A stretch of 43,727 bases of DNA from positions 1-43,727 of the forward strand of contig CAYOUD010000002.1 in the NCBI GenBank assembly GCA_964407055.1. The letters run 5' to 3'. Shown here piece after piece: positions 15,647-25,320 of the stretch; position 1 is the first letter of the stretch, and every line of letters starts with the position of its first letter. The translations under genes were made by a program, and so were the position numbers. The stretch comes from JAQIBY01 sp964407055 (GTDB taxonomy: Bacteria > Bacteroidota > Bacteroidia > Bacteroidales > ML635J-15). Below the pieces are notes generated by a model that ran no database searches, was not told where the DNA came from, and saw only the letters and a list, made by a program, of their open reading frames with translations.

Positions 15647-16453
15647 ATGGAACTATTTTATCAAGAATTTGGAGAACAAAACCCTGAACCACTTATTATA
15701 CTGCACGGATTATACGGCAGTTCGGACAATTGGCTAAGTTTAGGAAAGCGATTTTCAGAAAACTACAGGGTAATTATTCCGGATTTAAGAAATCACGGGC
15801 AATCTCCGCATAGCGACATTCACAGTTTTCCGGCAATGACAGAAGATTTATTTGAGATTTTCAAAAAACTTAATATTAAAAAAGCCAATCTTCTCGGACA
15901 TTCTATGGGAGGAAAACTCGCCATGTTTTTCACGAGTGAATATCCGGACTTTGTTCAGCGGCTGGTTATTGCAGACATTTCACCACGTGCATACAGCGAT
16001 GAAAAAAATGCACCGAATGCAAGTTTCCACAAAGCACTTATGGAAAGTTTGTTAAGCGTTGACATGAATAAATTAGATGACTATGCTGCTGCGGAAGATG
16101 CATTATCAGAAGCAATCAGTGACAAACGTTTGCGACAATTCATGATGAAGAATCTCCGTAAAACGGACAAAGGCATGGAATGGCAAATTAATTTACCGGT
16201 GCTAAAAAACCAACTTTCGGCGATAATGGAAGGACTCTATCCGGAAGATTTTAACAGCATGAAAATTAAAACGCCGAGTTTGTTTCTACGTGGAGAAAAT
16301 TCAGATTATATTCCGCTTGGAGATTTTAATTTGATTCAGCACATTTTTCCCAACTCACGGATACTGACAATTCCTAATGCAGGACACTGGCTGCATGCTG
16401 AACAACCGGATTTATTATATCGCAATGTTCAATATTTTTTAACAACAGAATAA
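15647..16453 (+). CDS. Alpha/beta hydrolase (YbfF-like esterase)
   Basis: 268 residues with a classic hydrolase fold. The oxyanion segment is LHGLYGSSDNW (19-29). PDLRNHGQSPHS (45-56) follows. The nucleophile elbow GHSMGG has Ser86. An acid residue probably lies near LRGENSDYIP. The catalytic His247 is in NAGHWLHAEQP. The pattern matches YbfF-type acyl-CoA/ester hydrolases, which act in the cytoplasm; the substrate is not readable. It starts 49 bases after pdxJ and stops two bases before the fumC start codon, so these three genes probably form one transcript. Confidence 0.85.
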   Translation: MELFYQEFGEQNPEPLIILHGLYGSSDNWLSLGKRFSENYRVIIPDLRNHGQSPHSDIHSFPAMTEDLFEIFKKLNIKKANLLGHSMGGKLAMFFTSEYPDFVQRLVIADISPRAYSDEKNAPNASFHKALMESLLSVDMNKLDDYAAAEDALSEAISDKRLRQFMMKNLRKTDKGMEWQINLPVLKNQLSAIMEGLYPEDFNSMKIKTPSLFLRGENSDYIPLGDFNLIQHIFPNSRILTIPNAGHWLHAEQPDLLYRNVQYFLTTE

Positions 16454-16455
16454 TC

Positions 16456-17838
16456 ATGAAAACACGAATCGCCCACGATAGTCTGGGAGCAATTGAAATT
16501 CCGGCAGACAAATACTGGGGAGCTGTTACGCAGCGCTCTTTGGAACATTTTAAAATTGGAAATCACCTTATGCCCAAATCAATCATCAGCGCATTGGCTC
16601 TGATAAAAAAAGCGGCAGCACAAGTCAACCACGATGAAGACAAACTCAGTAAGCAACAAGCAGAGCTGATTGAAACCGTGTGCGAGGAAATTCTTTCCGG
16701 GGAACTGGATTCACATTTTCCGCTAAGCATTTGGCAAACAGGCTCCGGCACACATACTAACATGAATGTCAATGAAGTAATTGCTAACCGTGGTCAAGTA
16801 TTGTCTGAAAACCCAGCTGATTACACAAAACCCATTTTGCATTCAAATGACGATGTGAATAAATCCCAATCATCCAATGATGTATTTCCATCTGCCATAC
16901 ATATTGCAGTAGCACAACAGATTATTAAAGATGTTATCCCAGCTTTGGTTGAATTACGGGATCAATTTACGGAAAAATCTAAAGCATTTCATGAGATTAT
17001 TAAAACCGGACGTACCCACATGATGGATGCAGTTCCGTTACGGCTTGGTGATGAATTTTCTGCATTTGCAAAACAAATCGATTGGGGAATTCAAGCAATT
17101 GAGCAGCGTTTAATTCACTTGATGGAAATCCCATTGGGAGGTACGGCCGTAGGAACCGGTTTAAATGCAAGTAAGGAATTTGGCGCAAAAGCTATTCAGA
17201 AAATAATCGATGCAACTGGCATTCCATTTCGTCCTGCAGAGAATAGATTTGAGAGCATGTCCGCAAAAACTGCAATTTTGGGCGTGCAACAGGCATTTAC
17301 TCAAGTTGCAACTGAATTATTTAAAATCACAAACGATATCCGCATAATGGCATCCGGTCCAAGAACAGGGCTTGGCGAACTGGAACTTCCGGCCAAAGAA
17401 CCAGGATCCAGCATCATGCCGGGAAAAATAAATCCAACACAAATTGAAGCGCTACAAATGGCATGCACGCGGATTATCAGTCATAATTCAGGAAATACGA
17501 TTGCCAACATGAACGGTCATTTTCAGCTCAATACATTTATGCCACTACTTGCCGACAACACTCTGGAGTCAGGGCAGCTCCTAGCAGATATCAGCCGTTC
17601 TTACACAGCTCATAATCTGAAGGATATAAAGCCAAATAAGCAAAGAATTGAGTTGCATTTAAAACAATCACTCATGCTTGTAACTGCATTGGCAAAAACC
17701 ATTGGCTATGAAAAATCTGCAAAAATTGTTCAGTATGCACATCTGAGTAATATTAGTTTAAGAGAGGCAGCGATTCAATTTGGTAAAATTGATCCATCTG
17801 ATTTCGACCGCATTGTTGATGTAAACAACATGGTTTGA
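16456..17838 (+). CDS. fumC: Class II fumarate hydratase
   Basis: 460 residues. The enzyme reversibly hydrates fumarate to (S)-malate in the TCA cycle as a cytoplasmic homotetramer without an iron-sulfur cluster. Family motifs are WQTGSGTHTNMNVNEV (93-108), SQSSNDVFPSA (138-148), TGRTHMMDAVP with His188, and the signature GSSIMPGKINP (317-327) with catalytic Ser318. The spacing of His188 and Ser318 matches E. coli FumC. It follows the hydrolase gene by two bases. Nothing is missing from the active site, and the gene looks normal. Confidence 0.95.
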   Translation: MKTRIAHDSLGAIEIPADKYWGAVTQRSLEHFKIGNHLMPKSIISALALIKKAAAQVNHDEDKLSKQQAELIETVCEEILSGELDSHFPLSIWQTGSGTHTNMNVNEVIANRGQVLSENPADYTKPILHSNDDVNKSQSSNDVFPSAIHIAVAQQIIKDVIPALVELRDQFTEKSKAFHEIIKTGRTHMMDAVPLRLGDEFSAFAKQIDWGIQAIEQRLIHLMEIPLGGTAVGTGLNASKEFGAKAIQKIIDATGIPFRPAENRFESMSAKTAILGVQQAFTQVATELFKITNDIRIMASGPRTGLGELELPAKEPGSSIMPGKINPTQIEALQMACTRIISHNSGNTIANMNGHFQLNTFMPLLADNTLESGQLLADISRSYTAHNLKDIKPNKQRIELHLKQSLMLVTALAKTIGYEKSAKIVQYAHLSNISLREAAIQFGKIDPSDFDRIVDVNNMV

Positions 17839-17973
17839 AAATAAAATTACAACGAGCAAAAAAATCATCTTACAAACATTATAGTTTATTACTGACTTTC
17901 TGCATCTCATATAGTTCTATGTTGTTTTATCAAGAATAGATTTCAAAGATTTCCATAATATGCAATAGATTAT

Positions 17974-17981
17974 TACTTTTG
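17974..17981 (+). promoter_or_regulatory. Probable -7 element of the asnB promoter
   Basis: TACTTTTG fits TAnnTTTG and ends 22 bases before the asnB ATG at 18004. A matching -33 TTTG is not evident at 19-20 bases, so the call is tentative. The 165-base gap between fumC and asnB shows no riboswitch-like structure. Confidence 0.45.
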
Positions 17982-18003
17982 TTATGGACTGAAAAAATTG
18001 ATT

Positions 18004-19848
18004 ATGTGTGGAATTTGCGGTTTTTATAGCCAAAAGGAATTTGTAACCCAATCGGAGTTAACCCAGATGGCAGACAGCCTCAATCATAGAGGTCCTGATG
18101 CAGAGGGAACATATTGTAATCATGTTGCAGGACTGGCACATAAACGACTAAGTATTCTGGATTTATCTGAAAATGCGAATCAACCGATGGAGTCGCACTC
18201 ACGCAGATACATTACAGTTTTTAACGGTGAAATATACAATTACAAGGAAATAGCAGAAGAACTCAATCTTGATTTCAGAACAACCAGTGACACAGAGGTT
18301 TTACTTGAAGCTTTTGAAGAATGGGGCGTTACTTTTGTCAATAAGCTCAATGGGATGTTCAGCATTGCCATTTATGACAAACATGAAAAGCAATTGTATT
18401 TGTTTCGTGATCGTATTGGGATTAAACCTTTGTACTATTATTGGGATGGAGACCATTTTGCTTTTGCATCCGAACTAAAAGCGCTGTTAAAAGTCAATCA
18501 TATAAAAGACAATCTTGAAATTAGCCGTAGTGCAATCAACGAATTTCTACACGTCGGCTATATTCCCGAACCCAATACAATTTACCGAAAAATCAAAAAA
18601 TTTCCGGCAGGACATTTTGGCATTGCAGATGAAGAGGGGCTTCGTATTGAGGCATATTGGATGATTGAAGGTGCAATCCGTAGGAATTTAATTTCTAATT
18701 ATACGGATGCCAAAAGCCGTCTCAGCGAATTGGTTGAGTCTTCTGTTAGTTTAAGACTTATGGGCGATGTGCCCTTTGGCAGTTTTTTGAGTGGTGGAAT
18801 TGACTCAAGTTTGGTAACAGCGGTTGCACAAAAGCATACAAAAGGAAATCTCAACACCTTTTCAATTGGCTTTAAAGAATCAAAATATAATGAAGCAGGT
18901 TTTGCGAAAAATGTTGCCAAATATCTGGGGACTGATCACCATGAGTTAATTGTTTCTCAGGATGATGCAAAAGAAATGATTCCTGATTTATTGGATTACT
19001 ATGATGAACCTTACGCAGATTCCTCTGCAATACCTACCATGATTTTATCACGATTTGCACGGAAACATGTTACGATGGCATTATCCGGTGATGGTGGAGA
19101 TGAGTTGTTCCACGGATATGGTTCTTATGTATGGGCTCAAAGATTATCAAATCCATTAATACGAGGATTCCGGAAAACCATCGGTCAAAGCTTATCAAAA
19201 TCGGAAAAATATCAGCATCGTGCTGAAATTTTCAAATACGAAAACAAAGAACAGCTAAAATCTCACATTTTTTCACAAGAACAATTTTTCTTTTCTGTGC
19301 CGGAAATTGAGAAATTAGTTACTGGCTTAGCAAGCGATGAAATCAATATGTTGGAAGATTATAGTTACTTTGTCCGTAATTTGACAGCAAAAGAAGATCA
19401 GGCAATTTTCGATTTGCGTTATTATTTAAAAGATGACCTTTTAACGAAGCTTGACAGAGCGAGTATGCGATACGGGCTGGAAGCGCGGGTCCCTTTACTT
19501 GACCATCGGATTGTGGAATTTGCATTGAATTTATCGCCCAAACTAAAAGTAAATCAAAAAGTAAAAAAATATCTTTTAAAAGAAGTGCTTTACGATTACG
19601 TTCCGGCATCATATTTTGACCGTCCGAAATGGGGATTTTCTATCCCATTACGAGAATGGTTGAGTACCGATTTAAAATATTTGATTGACACCTATCTTTC
19701 AAAAGCAATGATAGAAAAACACGGTGCTGTCCATTATGAAGTAGTTGAATCCCTGAAAAATAAATTTTTACAGGGAACAGATTATTTGTATAATCGCATT
19801 TGGGTTTTGATTGTTTTGCATCAGTTTTTGGAAAAACATAAGGGGTGA
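18004..19848 (+). CDS. asnB: Glutamine-hydrolysing asparagine synthase
   Basis: 615-codon frame from the ATG at 18004, so that Cys2 (MCGICGFY) becomes the N-terminal glutaminase nucleophile after Met removal. The TTG at 17998 is not used. Residues 1 to about 210 form the Ntn-type glutaminase domain (NHRGPDAEG, LSILDLSENANQPM, FNGEIYNY). The synthetase domain carries the ATP PP-loop SGGIDSS (263-269) and MALSGDGGDELFHGYG. The enzyme makes Asn from Asp with ATP and Gln. This long AsnB class is sometimes found in surface-polysaccharide loci, but no such genes are adjacent. A hairpin terminator follows. Confidence 0.92.
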   Translation: MCGICGFYSQKEFVTQSELTQMADSLNHRGPDAEGTYCNHVAGLAHKRLSILDLSENANQPMESHSRRYITVFNGEIYNYKEIAEELNLDFRTTSDTEVLLEAFEEWGVTFVNKLNGMFSIAIYDKHEKQLYLFRDRIGIKPLYYYWDGDHFAFASELKALLKVNHIKDNLEISRSAINEFLHVGYIPEPNTIYRKIKKFPAGHFGIADEEGLRIEAYWMIEGAIRRNLISNYTDAKSRLSELVESSVSLRLMGDVPFGSFLSGGIDSSLVTAVAQKHTKGNLNTFSIGFKESKYNEAGFAKNVAKYLGTDHHELIVSQDDAKEMIPDLLDYYDEPYADSSAIPTMILSRFARKHVTMALSGDGGDELFHGYGSYVWAQRLSNPLIRGFRKTIGQSLSKSEKYQHRAEIFKYENKEQLKSHIFSQEQFFFSVPEIEKLVTGLASDEINMLEDYSYFVRNLTAKEDQAIFDLRYYLKDDLLTKLDRASMRYGLEARVPLLDHRIVEFALNLSPKLKVNQKVKKYLLKEVLYDYVPASYFDRPKWGFSIPLREWLSTDLKYLIDTYLSKAMIEKHGAVHYEVVESLKNKFLQGTDYLYNRIWVLIVLHQFLEKHKG

Positions 19849-19886
19849 TAACATAGTAGTTTTTCCAAACACACAATATTCAGACA

Positions 19887-19928
19887 AAAAATCAGGCTAC
19901 CGATTCATTCGACAGCCTGATTTTGTTC
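19887..19928 (+). terminator. Intrinsic terminator after asnB
   Basis: Arms ATCAGGCT (19891-19898) and AGCCTGAT (19914-19921), extended by A:T pairs on both sides, enclose a 15-base loop. The 3' arm runs into TTTTGTTCTTTT. It lies about 40 bases after the asnB stop codon. Confidence 0.75.
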
Positions 19929-20063
19929 TTTTACAAATTACTATTATCATTGTAACTAATTAATTTAAAACTCCTTGGGATAATGCAGCGGTCTATAATA
20001 TTTGCTTAGAAAATGCTTGGCTCTCATCAGGTTACTATGCACAAACAAGATAAATAATTAGTT

Positions 20064-20645
20064 ATGAAACATTTTGCACTTTGCTTTTTAAGTCTCTTAC
20101 TTGTTTCTATAACAAGCACACAAGCCTTTTCATCGTCGAAGAAATATCACATTACTTACGAAATACAGAAACAAAATTGCACAGATACGATTTCGTGCTA
20201 TTACTCAAACACATGCTGTTTCCATACTATGTCCAAGCATGGAAGTAGCTATTTCAAGCTCTTAGTTGATTTTAAGGAAGAAATAATAAAAACATATTCA
20301 TCCTATTATTCATCGGAAAGAAATGAGCTAGTAAGTCATAAATCAGAAAACAGTTTTTCTGATTATGAAAAAAACTTAAAACGCCGATCTGAATATGATT
20401 ACCTCTACCCTGATGATGAACTAAATCAAGAAATCAAAAGCATAAAACATAAAGACACAAAGAAAATCCTGGGCAGAAAATGTTATCATTTGGAAGTATG
20501 GCATGGAGACATAAAATCGGATCGTATTAATAAATATTCTGGGTTTGATATTGTCCCCGGAATTATTCTAGAACTCTCCATTAACAACAAAATAACAAGG
20601 AGGGCAATTCACATAGATAACAATTGGTTTGAATCATGTAACTAA
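20064..20645 (+). CDS. Small exported GLPGLI-like protein
   Basis: 193 residues. A signal peptide (about 1-21, STQAF) precedes a cysteine-rich segment NCTDTISCYYSNTCCFH (about 38-54). The middle is charged and tyrosine-rich. The end has KKILGRKCYHLEVW (about 151-164) and VPGIILELSINN (about 180-190), which resemble the paired KxIxGxxC and GLPGLILE segments of the Bacteroidota GLPGLI family. That family has no defined function. The gene stands alone between the asnB terminator and a bidirectional terminator. No good promoter could be fixed upstream. The assignment rests on these two short motifs only. Confidence 0.6.
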   Translation: MKHFALCFLSLLLVSITSTQAFSSSKKYHITYEIQKQNCTDTISCYYSNTCCFHTMSKHGSSYFKLLVDFKEEIIKTYSSYYSSERNELVSHKSENSFSDYEKNLKRRSEYDYLYPDDELNQEIKSIKHKDTKKILGRKCYHLEVWHGDIKSDRINKYSGFDIVPGIILELSINNKITRRAIHIDNNWFESCN

Positions 20646-20681
20646 AAAAATAGCTTGCAAAAATTTGCAAGCTATTTTTTT
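20644..20681. terminator. Bidirectional terminator between convergent genes
   Basis: Arms TAGCTTGCAAA (20651-20661) and TTTGCAAGCTA (20664-20674) are flanked by seven As on the left and seven Ts on the right. Either strand therefore reads stem then T run. It separates the GLPGLI-like gene (plus) from the rpoC-DUF3467 transcript (minus). Confidence 0.85.
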
Positions 20682-20693
20682 CAGTATCTAAAA

Positions 20694-21017
20694 CTAAGCT
20701 TGTGCAGTGGGACCACCAAAATTCATTGGCATTTTGGGAGGTTTTGTTCCACCTTTAACCGTAATTGTACCATGTAAGGATTCATATTTTTCAATATTTT
20801 CCTGAAGCGCCATCATAAGGCGTTTAGCATGTTCCGGTGTCAGAATAATTCTAGATTTCACCGGTGCTTTAGGCACGCCGGGGACAATGCGAACAAAGTC
20901 CACAATAAATTCAGAACTCGAATGTGAGATTACTGCAAGGTTTGCATAGGTTCCCTGAGCAACATCTTCTTTCAATTCAATATTGATTTGATTTCCTTTT
21001 GGCTTATTATCTTCCAT
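20694..21017 (-). CDS. DUF3467 protein, co-transcribed with rpoC
   Basis: 107 residues of the DUF3467 family, whose role is not established. The core INIELKEDVAQGTYANLAVISHSSSEFIVDFVRIVPG (11-47) and SRIILTPEHAKRLMMALQENIEKYE (55-79) are typical. The end is proline- and glycine-rich (GGTKPPKMPMNFGGP). It is small, soluble and has no signal peptide. It starts eight bases after the rpoC stop and ends at the bidirectional terminator, so it is the last gene of the rpoBC transcript. The position suggests a role linked to RNA polymerase or its dosage, but this is inference. Confidence 0.85.
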   Translation of the reverse strand: MEDNKPKGNQINIELKEDVAQGTYANLAVISHSSSEFIVDFVRIVPGVPKAPVKSRIILTPEHAKRLMMALQENIEKYESLHGTITVKGGTKPPKMPMNFGGPTAQA

Positions 21018-21025
21018 AATATTAA

Positions 21026-24000
21026 TTAATTATCTGTTTCTTCAGTTGTTGTTTTTGTAATTTTCTCCATTTCTGCCTTATTTCCAACCAGGATTTTTTC
21101 ATACTCCCGTAAACCTGTACCGGCAGGGATCAAGTGTCCAACAATTACATTTTCTTTCAGTCCGAGCAAATGATCTTCTTTACCAAAGATAGCAGCTTCA
21201 TTCAGCACTTTATTGGTTTCCTGAAATGAGGCAGCCGACATAAAGCTTTGAGTCTGCAATGCAGCTCTGGTAATACCTTGCAATGCCTGAGAAGATGTAG
21301 CTGGGACAGCAGGTCTGGCATCAGCCAATAGCAAATCACGCCGTCTTAATGATGAATTTTCATCGCGTAAACGTCTTGCAGTAATAATCTGACCAGCTCT
21401 CAGGGTTTCAGAATCTCCAGGAACAACAACAACTTGCATTCCGTAAATTTCATCATTAACTTCACGGAATTTCCATTTATCAACAATTTGTTTTTCGAGG
21501 AACATAGTATCTCCCGGATCTTCAATAATTACCTTACGCATCATTTGACGTACGATAACTTCAAAGTGTTTATCATTAATTTTCACACCTTGGAGGCGAT
21601 ACACTTCCTGTACCTCATTCACGATATATTCCTGAACTTTTGTTGGTCCTTTAATATTCAGAATGTCAGCAGGAGTAATTGCTCCATCAGAAAGCTGAGT
21701 TCCCGCACGGATGTAATCGCCTTCCTGCACAAGGATTTGTTTAGTCAGCGACACGAGATATTTTTTAATCTCGCCATCACGTGAACGAACGATAATTTCA
21801 CGATTTCCTCGTTTAATTTTTCCAAACTCAACCTGTCCATTAATTTCAGAAACGACAGCTGGGTTCGATGGATTACGTGCTTCAAAGAGCTCGGTAACAC
21901 GTGGCAAACCTCCGGTAATATCACCACCTTTACTCACATTTCTAGGAATTTTGGCTAAAATTTGCCCAGAATGTAGTTTTGCTCCATCCTCAACCGAGAC
22001 ATGTGCACTTACCGGCAAGTTATAGTTTTTAAGCACATTTTTCTTTCCGTCAACAATGGCAAGCTCAGGATTTTTCTTTTTATCCTTGGTCTCTGTAATT
22101 ACTTTTTCACGGAACCCGGTTTGTTCATCAGATTCTTCAGCATAAGTAACGCCTTCAATCACATTTTCAAACTGAGCGACACCATCCATTTCTGCTACAA
22201 TCACAGCATTGAACGGATCCCATTCACAAATCTTATCTCCTTTTTTAATTTTTGTATTGTTTTCTTTATAGAGTTTTGATCCGTAAGGGATATTGTTGGT
22301 CATCAATGTGATACTGGTATTTTCGTCAATTACTTTCATTTCCGCCATACGACCAACAACGATTTCAACATTTCCAGATTCCTCTTTCAGTGTTACAGTA
22401 CGTAACTCGTCAATTTCGAGTAGCCCTTCGTATTTAGCCGTGATTGATGATTCAGCAGCAATGTTACCCGCAACACCACCAACGTGGAATGTACGAAGTG
22501 TAAGCTGTGTCCCCGGCTCTCCAATGGATTGTGCAGCAATTACACCGACAGCTTCTCCTTTTTGCACCATTTTCAGGTTAGAAAGGTTACGACCGTAACA
22601 TTTAGCACACACACCACGTTTTGATTCACAAGTCAGTACTGAACGGATTTCCACTTCTTCAATCGGAGAATCTGCAATTTTCGCAGCAATTGCTTCAGTA
22701 ATTTCTTCACCGGAAGCAATAATCAATTCCCCACTTTGTGGATGGTAAACATCGTGCACAGTTGTACGACCAAGAATGCGTTCGGAGAGGGTTTCAACAA
22801 CTTCTTCATTTTTCTTAATTGTTGTTGCAACAATACCACGGAGTGTACCGCAATCTGGTTCTGAAATCACAATATCCTGACAAACATCCACAAGACGTCT
22901 TGTAAGATATCCAGCATCTGCTGTTTTTAGTGCGGTATCCGCAAGACCTTTACGTGCACCGTGAGTAGAGATAAAGTACTCGAGTACAGAAAGCCCTTCT
23001 TTAAAATTTGCAAGAATTGGGTTTTCAATAATTTGTTGACCACTACCGGCAGATTTCTGTGGTTTCGCCATCAATCCCCTCATTCCGCACAACTGACGAA
23101 TTTGTTCTTTAGAACCACGGGCTCCGGAATCCAGCATCATATATACCGGATTAAAACCGTCGTTATCTTTGGTCAGTTTATTCATTACAAGCTGAGTAAG
23201 CTTTGCATTGGTGTGTGTCCAGATATCAATAATCTGATTGTATCTTTCATTGTTAGTAATGAACCCCATGTTGTAGTTATTCATTACTTCATCCACCTGT
23301 GCATATCCCTCTTCAATCATTTCAGCTTTTTCGTCAGGGACAATCACATCATTTAAGTTAAATGACAATCCACCGCGATATGCCATGGTGAATCCCATGT
23401 GTTTAATATCGTCAAGAAATTTTGCTGTTACAGCCGTATTTGTTTTATTAAGGATTTCTGAAATAATTCCACGCACTGATTTTTTGGTCAATATTTCATT
23501 CAGGAATCCGTATTCTTTGGGCACAACCTCATTAATCAGGACGCGACCAGTTGTTGTTTCAATGATATGGTTAATCGGATTTCCTTCTTCATCCAAATCA
23601 TCAACACGAACTTTAATAATTGAATTCAGCGTAATTTTTTTCTCGTTGTAGGCAATTTTCACTTCCTCAGGAGAGTAAAATGTTAAGCCTTCCCCTTTCA
23701 TTCCATTGCGACCTTTAGTCATATAATACAAACCGAGGACCATGTCCTGTGAAGGTACGGTAATCGGAGCCCCGTTAGCGGGATTCAGAATATTATGTGA
23801 GGCCAGCATGAGCACTTGTGCTTCAAGAATTGCAGCATTGCCAAGTGGTAAGTGAACCGCCATCTGGTCACCGTCAAAGTCGGCATTAAACGCAGTACAT
23901 GCAAGTGGATGCAACTGAATCGCTTTTCCTTCAATCAATTTTGGTTGGAAAGCCTGAATCCCAAGTCTGTGAAGTGTTGGAGCACGGTTAAGCATTACCG

Positions 24001-25294
24001 GATGTCCTTTCAAAACATTTTCCAGTATATCCCAAATTACCGGGTCACGACGATCCACAATTTTCTTCGCAGATTTTACCGTTTTTACAATTCCTCTTTC
24101 AATCAGTTTTCTGATTACGAAAGGTTTATAAAGTTCAGCTGCCATGTCTTTTGGCAAACCGCATTCATGCATTTTCAATTCCGGTCCTACCACAATAACA
24201 GAACGCGCAGAATAGTCAACACGTTTACCAAGCAGGTTTTGACGGAAACGTCCTTGTTTTCCTTTCAAACTGTCTGACAAGGATTTTAACGGACGATTTG
24301 CATCAGTTTTTACTGCGTTTGATTTTCTGGAGTTATCAAATAGTGAATCGACAGATTCTTGCAGCATACGTTTCTCGTTGCGGAGAATTACCTCAGGTGC
24401 TTTAATTTCCATGAGGCGTTTGAGTCTGTTGTTTCTAATAATTACACGACGATACAAATCATTCAAGTCAGATGTTGCAAATCTTCCTCCATCGAGTGGG
24501 ACAAGTGGCCTTAACTCCGGTGGAATTACAGGAATGACTTTAACAATCATCCATTCAGGGCGATTTTTATCTTTCGATGCTCTGAACGCTTCAACAACAC
24601 TCAGTCGTTTCAATGCTTCATTTTTACGTTGCTGAGATGTTTCTTTGTTTGCTTTATCGCGCAAATCGAAAGACAATTCATCTAATTTGAGTCTTGCGAG
24701 GATGTCATGAACAGCGTCCGCACCCATTTTAGCAATAAACTTATTAGGGTCAGCATCTTCGAGTGTCTGATTACCTGCCGGAAGTGAATCAATGATATCA
24801 AGGTATTCCTCTTCACTTAAGAAGTCCATTTCATTAATTCCATCGGCTTCTTTAATACCGGCTTGAATGACAATATATTTTTCATAATAAATAATTGCAT
24901 CAAGCTTTTTGGTCGGTAAACCAAGCAGGTAACCGATTTTATTTGGTAATGAGCGGAAATACCAGATATGGGCAACGGGCACTTCAAGTTTGATGTGTCC
25001 CATGCGTTCACGGCGCACTTTCTTTTCGGTAACTTCGACACCACAACGATCACAAACGATTCCTTTATAACGGATCCCTTTGTACTTACCACAGTGGCAT
25101 TCGTAGTCTTTTACTGGTCCAAAAATGCGTTCGCAGAACAAGCCATCACGTTCTGGTTTATAGGTCCGGTAATTAATGGTTTCCGGTTTTGTAACTTCCC
25201 CACTGGAGCGGTCCAGAATATCTTCTGGAGACGCCAAGCTAATGGAGATTTTGTTAAAGTTACTTGTAACTTTCCTATCTTTTCTGAAAGCCAT
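21026..25294 (-). CDS. rpoC: RNA polymerase beta' subunit
   Basis: 1422 residues, the Bacteroidota length. The N-terminal zinc-binding CHCGKYKG...CDRCGVEVT is at about 65-90. The catalytic NADFDGDQMAVHLP carries the three metal-binding aspartates. Downstream are the trigger-loop region (GGVAGNIAAESSITA, LTLRTFHVGG) and the second zinc site (CESKRGVCAKCYGRNL). Together with RpoB it forms the active centre of RNA polymerase. It begins 26 bases after rpoB ends and is followed by DUF3467. No frame break or odd insertion was seen. Confidence 0.98.
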   Translation of the reverse strand: MAFRKDRKVTSNFNKISISLASPEDILDRSSGEVTKPETINYRTYKPERDGLFCERIFGPVKDYECHCGKYKGIRYKGIVCDRCGVEVTEKKVRRERMGHIKLEVPVAHIWYFRSLPNKIGYLLGLPTKKLDAIIYYEKYIVIQAGIKEADGINEMDFLSEEEYLDIIDSLPAGNQTLEDADPNKFIAKMGADAVHDILARLKLDELSFDLRDKANKETSQQRKNEALKRLSVVEAFRASKDKNRPEWMIVKVIPVIPPELRPLVPLDGGRFATSDLNDLYRRVIIRNNRLKRLMEIKAPEVILRNEKRMLQESVDSLFDNSRKSNAVKTDANRPLKSLSDSLKGKQGRFRQNLLGKRVDYSARSVIVVGPELKMHECGLPKDMAAELYKPFVIRKLIERGIVKTVKSAKKIVDRRDPVIWDILENVLKGHPVMLNRAPTLHRLGIQAFQPKLIEGKAIQLHPLACTAFNADFDGDQMAVHLPLGNAAILEAQVLMLASHNILNPANGAPITVPSQDMVLGLYYMTKGRNGMKGEGLTFYSPEEVKIAYNEKKITLNSIIKVRVDDLDEEGNPINHIIETTTGRVLINEVVPKEYGFLNEILTKKSVRGIISEILNKTNTAVTAKFLDDIKHMGFTMAYRGGLSFNLNDVIVPDEKAEMIEEGYAQVDEVMNNYNMGFITNNERYNQIIDIWTHTNAKLTQLVMNKLTKDNDGFNPVYMMLDSGARGSKEQIRQLCGMRGLMAKPQKSAGSGQQIIENPILANFKEGLSVLEYFISTHGARKGLADTALKTADAGYLTRRLVDVCQDIVISEPDCGTLRGIVATTIKKNEEVVETLSERILGRTTVHDVYHPQSGELIIASGEEITEAIAAKIADSPIEEVEIRSVLTCESKRGVCAKCYGRNLSNLKMVQKGEAVGVIAAQSIGEPGTQLTLRTFHVGGVAGNIAAESSITAKYEGLLEIDELRTVTLKEESGNVEIVVGRMAEMKVIDENTSITLMTNNIPYGSKLYKENNTKIKKGDKICEWDPFNAVIVAEMDGVAQFENVIEGVTYAEESDEQTGFREKVITETKDKKKNPELAIVDGKKNVLKNYNLPVSAHVSVEDGAKLHSGQILAKIPRNVSKGGDITGGLPRVTELFEARNPSNPAVVSEINGQVEFGKIKRGNREIIVRSRDGEIKKYLVSLTKQILVQEGDYIRAGTQLSDGAITPADILNIKGPTKVQEYIVNEVQEVYRLQGVKINDKHFEVIVRQMMRKVIIEDPGDTMFLEKQIVDKWKFREVNDEIYGMQVVVVPGDSETLRAGQIITARRLRDENSSLRRRDLLLADARPAVPATSSQALQGITRAALQTQSFMSAASFQETNKVLNEAAIFGKEDHLLGLKENVIVGHLIPAGTGLREYEKILVGNKAEMEKITKTTTEETDN

Positions 25295-25320
25295 ATATCG
25301 AAAAAATTAGAATCTGAATA

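Noticed and set aside
17839..18003. A riboswitch or attenuator leader before asnB.
   Set aside because: No strong stem or known aptamer core was seen; only a -7 promoter match.
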